NCBI RefSeq assembly: GCF_900156475.1
Contig: NZ_FTNR01000002.1
Coordinates: 310,001 to 374,000 of the forward strand
DNA: 64,000 bases
Source of the DNA: Natronorubrum thiooxidans
GTDB lineage: Archaea; Halobacteriota; Halobacteria; Halobacteriales; Natrialbaceae
Direction: 5' to 3'
The notes under the pieces are model-generated. The model was given only the letters and a program-made list of their open reading frames with translations. It had not been told where the DNA came from and made no database searches. Made by a program: the position numbers and the translations under genes. Shown here in pieces: positions 36,057 to 44,442 of the stretch (the first letter of the stretch is position 1; each line of letters begins with the position of its first letter).

Positions 36057-36366
36057 TCGCCGTTACCAGTCGTTGCGAATACGGTTTCGTCGTTCAAAGA
36101 GAGGCGTAAAACTCGCGCTCAGTACCGATAACTCACCCAGTGCTCGCTTCGCTCGCGCTTCGTTCGCCATACCGCAGAGAGCCGCGCTATCGCGCGTCTC
36201 GAACACCGCTCCAGCCGATGCAGAAACTGCGAGCGAAGCGAGCAGTTTGCACTATCTTGCTACTGGTCTGCTCGCAGAATCATCGACAGAAAGCAGGACT
36301 TTTGACCACACGTGGACTGAAACTCGTACTGATGGACCAGATTTCGCTCGAGCGGAGGTGGCTGCG
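36057..36366. other. 310-nt gap with a 16-bp inverted repeat
   Basis: TGCTCGCTTCGCTCGC at 36141-36156 is repeated perfectly in reverse complement at 36229-36244, 72 nt apart. The second copy is also framed by AAACTGC and GCAGTTT, forming its own hairpin. No gene is convincing here; the frame open upstream of purU in this gap lacks family similarity. Confidence 0.55.
36141..36244. repeat. Perfect 16-bp inverted repeat
   Basis: The arms are at 36141-36156 and 36229-36244 (TGCTCGCTTCGCTCGC and its complement). The core CGAGCGAAGCGAG type is often seen in haloarchaeal intergenic DNA, in my recollection. A long hairpin in RNA or a protein site is possible. Confidence 0.6.
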
Positions 36367-37317
36367 ATGACGACGAACGTAACCGAAATTACCGTTATTG
36401 GAGACGACGATACCGGGCTGGTCGCCGGGGTGACCAGTCTCCTGTTCGAGCGCGGGATCAACATCGAAGACCTCGATCAGGCGGTTCGGGACGGCGTCTT
36501 CCGGATGTATCTCGCCGTCGACACCTCCGAGATGGTCTGTACCGAAGCCACGCTGCGCGAGGACCTCCACGATCTCGGCGACGAACTCGGCCTCGACGTG
36601 CAGGTTCGGTTCCCCGCCGACCGCGAGACTCAACAGATCGCCGTGCTCGTCACGAAAGAGAGCCACTGCCTCGAGGCACTGTTCGAGGCGTGGGCGAACG
36701 ACGACCTCGGCGCGGATATCGGCGTCGTCATCGGCAACCACGACGACCTCCAGCCGCTTGCCGAACACTACGACGTGCCGTTTCACGACATCGGCGACGA
36801 CGGCGGCCAGCAGAACGAAGACGCGCTGCTCGACCTCCTCGGCGAGTACGACGTTGACCTGATCGTGCTGGCGCGATACATGCGCATTCTCAGCCCGAAC
36901 GTCGTCTTCCGCTACGAGGATCGGATCATCAACGTCCACCCGAGCCTGCTGCCCGCCTTCCCCGGCGCAGAGGCGTACCGACAGGCCGTCGAGGAAGGCG
37001 TCCGCGTGGCCGGCGTGACCGCCCACTACGTGACGACCGACCTCGATCAGGGACCGATCATCACCCAGCGCGCGTTCGACGTCCCGGACGACGCCGACTT
37101 AGCGGAGATGAAACACCGCGGCCAGCCCCTGGAAGCCGACGCCCTGCTGGAGGCAGTCAAACTCCACCTGAACGGAGACGTCTCGGTTCATCGCGGCCGG
37201 ACGTCCGTTCGGGAGAACGGCACTGGCTACCAACTCGGCCTCCCCGACGAACTCGAGGAGTTCACGCCGGACCGACCAGTTGATGGGATCGGCAGCGTCG
37301 TCGCAAACGACCAGTAA
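36367..37317 (+). CDS. purU: Formyltetrahydrofolate deformylase
   Basis: A 316-residue protein with an N-terminal ACT domain (residues 1-85, DTGLVAGVTSLLFERGINI) and a C-terminal formyl-transferase-like domain. The domain carries the catalytic segment IINVHPSLLPAFPG and the downstream aspartate in DLDQGPII. It hydrolyses 10-formyl-THF to formate and THF. The ATG at 36367 begins the ACT domain. The poly-T run at 37335 follows the stop. Confidence 0.92.
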   Translation: MTTNVTEITVIGDDDTGLVAGVTSLLFERGINIEDLDQAVRDGVFRMYLAVDTSEMVCTEATLREDLHDLGDELGLDVQVRFPADRETQQIAVLVTKESHCLEALFEAWANDDLGADIGVVIGNHDDLQPLAEHYDVPFHDIGDDGGQQNEDALLDLLGEYDVDLIVLARYMRILSPNVVFRYEDRIINVHPSLLPAFPGAEAYRQAVEEGVRVAGVTAHYVTTDLDQGPIITQRAFDVPDDADLAEMKHRGQPLEADALLEAVKLHLNGDVSVHRGRTSVRENGTGYQLGLPDELEEFTPDRPVDGIGSVVANDQ

Positions 37318-37334
37318 CCGCTGGCTGCGGCGTG

Positions 37335-37340
37335 TTTTTT
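37335..37340 (+). terminator. T-run after purU
   Basis: Six T residues, 18 nt after the purU stop and preceded by GC-rich sequence, are a plausible archaeal terminator before the convergent zinc-finger gene. Confidence 0.45.
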
Positions 37341-37358
37341 GGGCGCGGCTCGTGTCGG

Positions 37359-37517
37359 CTACGACTCCCAGGCCTCGAGGCAGTCGTCGCTACAGAAATA
37401 GTGGTGGATCGCCGTGCCGTCCTCGACGGTGCTGACGACGCGTTGTTTGGACGCCGATGCAACGGAGTCGCCACACTGTCGACACTCGGGTGGGTCTTCG
37501 TCCGTGAGTTCAACCAT
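37359..37517 (-). CDS. Small zinc-finger protein
   Basis: A 52-residue protein with two cysteine pairs, C12-x2-C15 and C42-x3-C46, and aromatic residues between them (HHYFCSDDCLEAW), typical of small TRASH/MYM-like or DUF7576-like zinc fingers of haloarchaea. Such proteins may bind metal, DNA or protein partners. ATG at 37517 is chosen to start just before the finger. It is convergent with purU. Confidence 0.75.
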   Translation of the reverse strand: MVELTDEDPPECRQCGDSVASASKQRVVSTVEDGTAIHHYFCSDDCLEAWES

Positions 37518-37633
37518 TACGCGACTGAATGCAATCGTCATACTTGAACGAATCTATCGGTACTATTGTCAGCAACTCGTTCAGATATTCTGACAGTAGG
37601 CTTATCGACGTCGATGGCGTATTTTGGTATGGT

Positions 37634-38941
37634 ATGGCACAACGAGAAATCGAAGAGGAACTCTTCGTCGACCAGTACACGCTCGGCCTCGTCGGCCCCG
37701 ATCAGGAGTGGGCGGGAACCGTTGCCGACGGCGGAACGATCGAGACGTATACGCCGCCAGGCTGTTGGGGGCCGATGATCACCCCCGAGTTCCACGGCGG
37801 CCACGAGGTCACGCGACCGATTCGCGTCGAGGGAGCGAGCGTCGGCGACGCCGTGGCACTACATATCCGGGACGTCGAGGTCACGAGTATGGCGACGAGT
37901 ACGGGCTCGATGGCCGAACGCGAGGACGCATTCGGCGACGACCCGTTCGTCGACCACCGCTGTCCGGAGTGTGGAACGAAGTGGCCCAAGACGATCGTCG
38001 AAGGGACGGGTGAGGAGGCGATCAAGTGCGCCGAGTGCGGCGCGAACGCCTCCTCCTTCGGCTTCGAGTACGGCTACACCGTCGCCTTCGACGACGACGG
38101 CACCGTCGGCATTACGCTCGACGAGGACGCGGCCCACGACCTCGCCGAGAACGCCGACGACGTGATGGACATTCCCGAAAACTCGCGCCAGCACCCCATC
38201 CTGCTGTACGAACCCGGCGAGATGCCCGGGACACTCGGGCGCTTGCGGCCGTTTATCGGCAACGTCGGGACGACGCCGCCGGTCACGATGCCCGACTCGC
38301 ACAACGCCGGCGACTTCGGCCAGTTCCTCATCGGAGCCGACCACGACTACGGCATCGAGAGCGAGGCCGACCTCAAGGACCGAACTGACGGCCACATGGA
38401 CATCCCGCAGGTCCGCGCCGGCGCGACCCTGATCTGTCCCGTCAAAGTCGACGGGGCCGGTATCTACGCCGGCGACCTCCACGCCAATCAGGGCGACGGC
38501 GAACTCTCACTGCACACGACCGACGTCAGCGGCACCGTCCGCATGGACGTCGAGGTCATCGACGGCCTCGAGCTCGACGGCCCGGTCCTGTTGCCGCCCG
38601 AGGCGGATCTTCCCTTCATCAGCAAACCCTACAGCGACGAGGAACGCGAGGCGGGCCGCGACCTCGCCGCCCAGCACGGTGTCGACCTCGAGGATGACAT
38701 GGGCCCGATTCAGGTCATCGGCTCCGGCGCGACGGTCAACGACGCGACACAAAATGCGTTCGACCGGGCGACGAAACTGCTCGACATGAGCGAAGGCGAG
38801 GTCCGCTCGCGGTGTACGTTCACCGGCGGCGTCCAGATCGGTCGCCTGCCCGGCGTCGTCCAACTCGACTTGCTCGCGCCGATGGCTGTCCTCGAGGACC
38901 GCGGAATCGACCACCTGGTCCGCGAGCAGTACGACCTCTGA
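37634..38941 (+). CDS. Acetamidase/formamidase family protein
   Basis: A 435-residue protein of the FmdA/AmdA family: GPMITPEFHGGHEVTRPI, NAGDFGQFLIGADHD-like and YAGDLHANQGDGELS motifs are present. The family hydrolyses formamide or acetamide to the acid and ammonia. A four-cysteine zinc ribbon (C110-x2-C113 and C132-x2-C135) is inserted near residue 110. The ATG at 37634 follows a GGCTTATCG TATA-like element by about 27 nt; an earlier in-frame region lacks similarity. Confidence 0.88.
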   Translation: MAQREIEEELFVDQYTLGLVGPDQEWAGTVADGGTIETYTPPGCWGPMITPEFHGGHEVTRPIRVEGASVGDAVALHIRDVEVTSMATSTGSMAEREDAFGDDPFVDHRCPECGTKWPKTIVEGTGEEAIKCAECGANASSFGFEYGYTVAFDDDGTVGITLDEDAAHDLAENADDVMDIPENSRQHPILLYEPGEMPGTLGRLRPFIGNVGTTPPVTMPDSHNAGDFGQFLIGADHDYGIESEADLKDRTDGHMDIPQVRAGATLICPVKVDGAGIYAGDLHANQGDGELSLHTTDVSGTVRMDVEVIDGLELDGPVLLPPEADLPFISKPYSDEEREAGRDLAAQHGVDLEDDMGPIQVIGSGATVNDATQNAFDRATKLLDMSEGEVRSRCTFTGGVQIGRLPGVVQLDLLAPMAVLEDRGIDHLVREQYDL

Positions 38942-38947
38942 GCCGGC

Positions 38948-39217
38948 TCACCCGTCGGTCGAGCCGCCCTGCACGGCCGGCATCAGTGTCAGTTCGGCGT
39001 CGTTCGACACCGGAGCCTCGAGAGCTGCGCGCTCGCCGTTGACCGTCACTCGCACGCTCGAGCGCACGTCGTCGCCGTCGTAGAGGTACGGTGTCGCCCG
39101 CGGGTACGCGGCGGTGAATTCAGCCAGCGCATCCGCGACGGTCGTCCCCGTGAACTCGAGGCCCACCGTTTTCCCGCCGGTCGCGCTTCGGAGCGGCCCG
39201 TACACTGTGACTTGCAT
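38948..39217 (-). CDS. MoaD/ThiS-type ubiquitin-like small protein
   Basis: An 89-residue beta-grasp protein (MQVTVYGPLRSATGGKTV start, RVTVNGERAAL in the middle, LTLMPAVQGG at the end). The Gly84-Gly85 needed for adenylation and sulfur or lysine transfer is followed by four further residues, STDG. Sulfur carriers and SAMPs normally end in GG, so activation would need trimming, or the protein is not a carrier. The ATG at 39217 begins the first strand. A long AT-rich region lies upstream. Confidence 0.82.
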   Translation of the reverse strand: MQVTVYGPLRSATGGKTVGLEFTGTTVADALAEFTAAYPRATPYLYDGDDVRSSVRVTVNGERAALEAPVSNDAELTLMPAVQGGSTDG

Positions 39218-39493
39218 GGATGGCACTGTCGTCTGGCGAGCAGATATACTGTCGCCCAATTCTGATCCACGAACGCCACGAATGCGGTGTGTGTGTCCCG
39301 TCTTCGTTCGTATTCCGTACGCCTAGTGAAAAATAATAACCATATAAGGTTTTTCGAGGGCATATAGCCACAATAGTTATAATAGTGTTCCAATTGAGTG
39401 ATGTTTGTATGTGAGATGGACACATGGTGCTAGGATCAGTGCGGTACACCGATCGGACATGACAGCGGTACTGGGATAACTAACGGCTACAGT

Positions 39494-40654
39494 ATGTCAG
39501 AACCACCCACCACGCGTCGGTCGTCGAATCGCACAGAAACCACCCCACTGGGGGACCACGAGCCGATACGACGAAGCATCGAAGTAGAGTACTGGGTTAT
39601 CGACGAGCAGGGACGCCTGACCGAACCAGGCGACCTCGTCGAGGCCTCGCCAGGGGTCGAACGGGAGTTCATCGCCCCACTGCTCGAGATCAAGACGACA
39701 CCGTGTGAGACGACAGCAGCGCTTCGGAACGAACTGTTCGAGCGGCTCAATCGGGTCTTGCGCCGGGCCGACACACAGGACAAGGGGCTCGTCCCGCTTG
39801 CAACGCCAGTAAACGAGGATTCCATCGCGGACCTCCCGAGTGAGCGCACGCGGATTCAGGATCAGATCATCGGTGCGGATTTCGAGTACGTTCGACACTG
39901 TGCCGGGACGCATATCCACGTCGAACAGCAGCCGGGACGCGAGATCGACCAGCTCAATACGTTTATTGCACTCGATCCCGCGCTGGCGCTAGTGAACTCC
40001 TCGCCGTATTTCAGAGGGACGCGCCTGACGACCGGCGCGAGATCGAAACTGTATCGCCGACTGGCGTACGCCGACCTGCCACACCAGGGGACGCTGTGGC
40101 CGTACGCCGACGACACGGCGGAGTGGGAGGGGCGGCTCGAGCGCCGGTACAACGAGTTCGTCACGGAAGCTCTCGATGCCGGGTTCGATCGGGAAACGAT
40201 CGAATCGTGCTTCGATCCGGAAAGTGCGTCCTGGACACCGGTCAAACTCCGCGACCAGTTCTCGACCGTCGAGTGGCGCTCACCCGATACCGCGCTCCCG
40301 AGTCAGGTCGTCCGTCTGGCCGATGATCTCGTGGAGGTCGTCGAACAGTTACTCGACGCCGAGGTCCGTATCGGCGGCGACACCGGTCGCATAACGGACG
40401 ACGCCGTCGTCCTTCCGGCGTTCGAGACGGTCCAGACGTACGTCGACGCCAGCATTCAGGATGGGTTGTCCTCGGACGCCGTCCGGTCGTATCTCGACCG
40501 GATGGGGTTCGATGTCTCAGCGTACGATCCCCTCGCTCACGAGCTAGACACCCGCGAGGAACTGACGGAAGAACACGCACGACAGCTTCGACTCGAGTAC
40601 GCTGCGCGACTCGAGCAGGACGTACAGCAGGCACGGTCAGTCAGCGCTGACTGA
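39494..40654 (+). CDS. Glutamate-cysteine ligase-like enzyme (GCS2/YbdK family)
   Basis: A 386-residue protein of the GCS2 carboxylate-amine ligase family: IEVEYWVID near the start binds metal/ATP, ELFERLNRVL and HCAGTHIHVEQ follow, and FSTVEWRSPD lies in the last third. Haloarchaea make gamma-glutamylcysteine with enzymes of this fold, but YbdK-like relatives use other amines. It is followed after 51 nt by a glutamine amidotransferase, suggesting one operon. The substrate is inferred only. Confidence 0.82.
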   Translation: MSEPPTTRRSSNRTETTPLGDHEPIRRSIEVEYWVIDEQGRLTEPGDLVEASPGVEREFIAPLLEIKTTPCETTAALRNELFERLNRVLRRADTQDKGLVPLATPVNEDSIADLPSERTRIQDQIIGADFEYVRHCAGTHIHVEQQPGREIDQLNTFIALDPALALVNSSPYFRGTRLTTGARSKLYRRLAYADLPHQGTLWPYADDTAEWEGRLERRYNEFVTEALDAGFDRETIESCFDPESASWTPVKLRDQFSTVEWRSPDTALPSQVVRLADDLVEVVEQLLDAEVRIGGDTGRITDDAVVLPAFETVQTYVDASIQDGLSSDAVRSYLDRMGFDVSAYDPLAHELDTREELTEEHARQLRLEYAARLEQDVQQARSVSAD

Positions 40655-40705
40655 GAGGAGACCGTCTACGACGAGATTCGAACGCCACAACGAGGAGACC
40701 ACCAC

Positions 40706-41413
40706 ATGGGACAGCTTCGACTTGCGTTGCTCAACGCGGCTCACAAGGCCGTAGACACCCGGCAGAACTTTCACCGAGAGCTCGACGCGGAGCTGACGGT
40801 GTTTCACTGTCCGTCCGGCGAGTTCCCCGAGAGCTTTCGGTACGACGGGTTCGTCATCACCGGCTCGAGTGCGTCGGTCTACTGGGACCGGGAGTGGATC
40901 GGCCGGTTGAAAACGTGGGTCGGCGATGCGATCCAGGCCGGGCTGCCCGCACTCGGTGTCTGTTATGGCCACCAGCTTCTCGCGGATGTCATGGGCGGTC
41001 GCGTCGAGGGGATGGGCGACTACGAAATCGGCTACCGCACTGTCGAACACGACGGGGAGAGTCGCCTCCTCGATGGAATCGACGAGACGATGACGGTCTT
41101 TACGACACACTCGGACCACGTCACCGAGAAGCCGCCGGGTGCGACAGTCTTCGCGACGAACGAGTACGGAATTCACGGCTTTCGAAAGGATCGCGTCTTC
41201 GCCGTGCAGTTCCACCCGGAGTACGATATGGCGACCGCCAGATCGGTCACGAACGGGAAAACGGGGCAACTCCCGGCACAGCGCATCGACTCCGTCCTCG
41301 AGGGCATCCATCCAGAGAACTACGAGGCCGCCTGTGAGACGAAACAGCTGTTCGACAACTTCCTCGCGTACGTCGAGGAGGTACGAGACACGCGGCTCAG
41401 GACGGACTCGTGA
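40706..41413 (+). CDS. Class I glutamine amidotransferase-like protein
   Basis: A 235-residue class I GATase fold with the catalytic nucleophile C86 in GVCYGHQ and H170-P-E172 near the end. No synthase domain is fused. Stand-alone proteins of this type can hydrolyse gamma-glutamyl amide bonds or support amidation. Behind a GCS2-like ligase it could process or exchange the gamma-glutamyl product. Which of these applies cannot be told from sequence. Confidence 0.85.
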   Translation: MGQLRLALLNAAHKAVDTRQNFHRELDAELTVFHCPSGEFPESFRYDGFVITGSSASVYWDREWIGRLKTWVGDAIQAGLPALGVCYGHQLLADVMGGRVEGMGDYEIGYRTVEHDGESRLLDGIDETMTVFTTHSDHVTEKPPGATVFATNEYGIHGFRKDRVFAVQFHPEYDMATARSVTNGKTGQLPAQRIDSVLEGIHPENYEAACETKQLFDNFLAYVEEVRDTRLRTDS

Positions 41414-41485
41414 CGGCTGAACCGAGAGCCACCACGTCGAGCCGTCGATCGAGGGGATCTACACTGCCATGTCGTGGCGATCCTG

Positions 41486-42550
41486 TTACAGCCGCTGGAC
41501 CGCACCGATCGCACTCGAGAGCGGCGGCGCGTCGAACAGCTCCTGATTCATGTAGGCGTTTGCACCTGCACAGTACAGATCGCGAGCCGTCTCGATAACG
41601 TCGTCCTCGAGTGGCTCGGGCTGGACGTCACAGAGCGATTTCCAGTCGGCGATGTCTTTTTGCTTGGCTTCGGCTTTCGCTGCCTTGACCGCCTGCACCC
41701 ACTCGGGCTGGGTGCGCTTGTGGTACTGTCGGAGCACCTCCTTCGAGAGCTGTGTCCCGCCGTGACTAAAGCGGTTCTCGTCGAACGTGCCGACGACGTC
41801 CGCGACGCGGATCTCGCCCTGATAGAACAGACACTCGATCTTGCCGTCCTCGTGGACCAGTCCAGCGGAGTCGGCCTGTTCGGTGATGATTCGGTTGACC
41901 TCGAGTGCGACTGACTCGAGATCCTCGATCGACGCCGTGCCGGCGATCGCGTCGGCTTCCGCCCGGTCGAGATAGCGGTCGCCCTCCTCGTATTTCGTCG
42001 AGAACTCGACGATCGGCTCCTCGAGGTCGACGACCTCCTCGGGCCAGCTCTCGAACGCGAGGCCGTGGTCTTCGGGCTCGGTTCGTCGGCGCAGACTCGA
42101 GCCGATGGGGACGCGATTGCGGAAGACGACCTCAAGCGGAATGAGGTAGTTCTCGCCGGCCGCGTCGTGGTAGTGGTCGTAGTCGTACTCGCGACCCTCG
42201 TGAGGGAGGTCGGGGACCTGCGTGAGATCGATCGCCATCTCCCGAGGCGGACTCGAGGCGTCCTCGAGAGGCACGATGTCGCCGTTTTCGACAACATCGT
42301 CGGACCGCGTCCGACGGTCTGTCGAGCTATGCTCGACAACACCGCGGTAGTGGGTCGGGACGCCTTCGGACTCGAGGCGTTCGAAGTTGAACGCGCCCAT
42401 CGTACAGAGGCTCGTGCCTTTCTCGGGGATCGAATCGGGCATCTGGCCCCAGTCGAACACCGAGTAGGCGTCGGTGAAGACGAACGCGCCGCGGCCGAGT
42501 TCGTCGTCAGTTGCTGCCTCGTCGATGCGGAACTCTTTGACACTCGTCAT
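41486..42550 (-). CDS. purC: Phosphoribosylaminoimidazole-succinocarboxamide synthase
   Basis: A 354-residue SAICAR synthetase, the haloarchaeal long form. It starts TSVKEFRIDEAATDDELGRGAFVFTD-like with the ATP-binding glycine loop, has EVVFRNRVPIGSSL in the middle and the ALEVNRIITEQADSAGLVHEDGKIE-type region that binds CAIR/aspartate. It catalyses step 8 of purine synthesis. ATG at 42550 is chosen over a start three codons upstream. It is divergent from cofH. Confidence 0.9.
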   Translation of the reverse strand: MTSVKEFRIDEAATDDELGRGAFVFTDAYSVFDWGQMPDSIPEKGTSLCTMGAFNFERLESEGVPTHYRGVVEHSSTDRRTRSDDVVENGDIVPLEDASSPPREMAIDLTQVPDLPHEGREYDYDHYHDAAGENYLIPLEVVFRNRVPIGSSLRRRTEPEDHGLAFESWPEEVVDLEEPIVEFSTKYEEGDRYLDRAEADAIAGTASIEDLESVALEVNRIITEQADSAGLVHEDGKIECLFYQGEIRVADVVGTFDENRFSHGGTQLSKEVLRQYHKRTQPEWVQAVKAAKAEAKQKDIADWKSLCDVQPEPLEDDVIETARDLYCAGANAYMNQELFDAPPLSSAIGAVQRL

Positions 42551-42713
42551 ACGGGACACCTTCGGCTGTCGCCGCCGCCGCAGTTCATACCCGAGTTGCC
42601 GTGGCCGGACCCTAAGAAGGTTTCAGTATCGGTTCGATTGCCGGACACCGGAATTTCCGGTATAATCTGCCGATCCATCACGCTTTTCTCGCTGTACTGG
42701 TATTGATACGTCG

Positions 42714-44087
42714 ATGGAGCGACCGGTGACCGAGGCAGACCTCACGTTCGACCACGTTCCCGAGACCGACCAGTCGTTCGAGAACGCACTCACGAAAGCA
42801 CGCGCTGGCGACCGGCTCACGGTCGACGACGCGATCGAGTTACTCACGACGGGGACGGAGATTGGGGGTATCGACAGCACGCGCAAAGAACAGGTGCTCG
42901 AGGCTGCCGACCGCCGCCGCGCCGACGTCGTCGGCGAGGAAGTCACGTTCGTCGCCAACCTGAACAACAACGTCACGACGGCCTGTAACGTGGGCTGTCT
43001 GTTCTGTAATTTCAAAGACGCCGCTCACACCTTCGAACGCGACACCGAGATTCAGAGCGCTGGTTTTACGAAAACGCCCAGCGAGTCCCGCGAAATCGTC
43101 GCCGACGCCGTTTCTCGCGGGGTCTACGAGGTCACCTCCGTCTCCGGACTGCACCCCGCGTTCGCACTCGACGACGAACACCGCGAGATCCTCGAGGCCC
43201 ACCCGGACCCGAAGGCGGTCAACTACAAGCCGCCCGAAGCCTACGAAATCGATCCCGGCACCTACACGGACCAGATTTCGGCGATGAGCGTCGACGGCGT
43301 TCACGTCCACTCGATGACCCCCGAAGAAGGGTATCACGCCCGGCGTGGCACCGACTGGTCCTACGAGGAAGTCTACAGTCGACTCGCAGCTGCTGGCCTC
43401 GATACGGTCCCCGGCACGGCCGCCGAAATCCTCGTCGATGAGGTCCGGGACGTTATCTGTCCCGGCAAGATCAGCACGGAGGGGTGGCTCGAGGCGATGG
43501 AAGCCGCCGCGAACGTCGGTTTGGGCCTGACGGCGACGATCATGTACGGCCACGTCGAGAACGAGGCCCACCGCGCGATGCACTTGAAACGAGTCCGTGA
43601 CCTCCAGGAGCGCGTCGACGGCGCGATCACGGAGTTCGTTCCGCTTTCGTTTGTCCACCAGAACACGCCGCTTTACGAACACGATGTCGTCTCTGGCGGC
43701 GCGAGCACCGACGAAGACGAACTCATGATCGCCGTCTCGAGACTGTTTCTCGACAATATCGACCACATTCAGTCGTCGTGGGTCAAATACGGCGACGAGC
43801 AGGGGCTGAAGATGCTCTCCTGTGGGGCCGACGACTTCATGGGGACGATCCTCTCCGAAGAAATTACCAAGCGCGCCGGCGGCGAGTACGGCGAGTATCG
43901 CTCGTTTGCGGACTACGTCGACCTCGTCACTTCGATCGGTCGCGTTCCGGTCGAGCGCTCGACGGACTACGAGACGCGCCGCGTTATCGACCCCGACGAG
44001 CCGCCGTTCGGCCCGCGACTGGGGCCGAAATCCGACGGAACGCCCATTCTGACGCCCGAGGAGCGCGCGCCGCCGGCCGACGACTGA
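42714..44087 (+). CDS. cofH: FO synthase subunit 2
   Basis: A 457-residue radical SAM enzyme with C91-x3-C95-x2-C98 (CNVGCLFCNF) for the 4Fe-4S cluster and the MqnC/CofH features GVHVHSMTPEE and TTATIMYGHVE-like. With CofG it makes FO, the chromophore of coenzyme F420, from tyrosine and 5-amino-6-ribitylaminouracil. CofG and CofC lie on the opposite strand 1.6 kb away. A six-T run at 44130 may end the transcript. Confidence 0.93.
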   Translation: MERPVTEADLTFDHVPETDQSFENALTKARAGDRLTVDDAIELLTTGTEIGGIDSTRKEQVLEAADRRRADVVGEEVTFVANLNNNVTTACNVGCLFCNFKDAAHTFERDTEIQSAGFTKTPSESREIVADAVSRGVYEVTSVSGLHPAFALDDEHREILEAHPDPKAVNYKPPEAYEIDPGTYTDQISAMSVDGVHVHSMTPEEGYHARRGTDWSYEEVYSRLAAAGLDTVPGTAAEILVDEVRDVICPGKISTEGWLEAMEAAANVGLGLTATIMYGHVENEAHRAMHLKRVRDLQERVDGAITEFVPLSFVHQNTPLYEHDVVSGGASTDEDELMIAVSRLFLDNIDHIQSSWVKYGDEQGLKMLSCGADDFMGTILSEEITKRAGGEYGEYRSFADYVDLVTSIGRVPVERSTDYETRRVIDPDEPPFGPRLGPKSDGTPILTPEERAPPADD

Positions 44088-44129
44088 TCGTCACAGACTA
44101 CTGCCGGGTCGGTGCGAACGGAGGAGCAC

Positions 44130-44135
44130 TTTTTT
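44130..44135 (+). terminator. T-run after cofH
   Basis: Six T residues 43 nt past the cofH stop could end its transcript. The same AT-rich spot is also the best TATA candidate for the small gene starting at 44160, so its role is uncertain. Confidence 0.35.
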
Positions 44136-44159
44136 CGGATGGCACCCGTTGACACAGAT

Positions 44160-44438
44160 ATGAACCACCTCTTTCAGACCGACGACACCAGCTGGCGACT
44201 GCCAAACCACGCCCACGTGGTCGTCTACGAACGCGAGGACAGCGATCGCGGCCTGCTCACGATCTACGACTGTGGGGCCGCCCAGAAACCACCGAAAGCG
44301 CAGTTGCTCGGCACCCTCGAGTCGGTCGATGCACCAGCCACGGTCGAGTCTCAGCCGACGGGCAAGATCGTGAAACTCCGTGCGGATGCCACACTCGAGG
44401 AAGCCGCGCCGGATCAGTTCCGGATCGTCCGGTCCTAA
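44160..44438 (+). CDS. Conserved haloarchaeal protein, function unknown
   Basis: A 92-residue soluble protein with alternating strands (HAHVVVYEREDSDRGLLTIYD and GKIVKLRADATLEEA) and one cysteine. I do not recognise the family. ATG at 44160 fits a TATA-like TTTTTTCGG at -30; an ATG at 44139 is possible. It is convergent with the cyclase gene, 4 nt apart. Confidence 0.6.
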   Translation: MNHLFQTDDTSWRLPNHAHVVVYEREDSDRGLLTIYDCGAAQKPPKAQLLGTLESVDAPATVESQPTGKIVKLRADATLEEAAPDQFRIVRS

Positions 44439-44442
44439 CGGG

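Noticed and set aside
39218-39493. Possible regulon site in the AT-rich gap upstream of the MoaD-like gene (CTATTGTGG near 39390)
   Set aside because: The half-site is present, but spacing to the CTTATA element is 5 nt longer than in all other sites and the partner half is missing.
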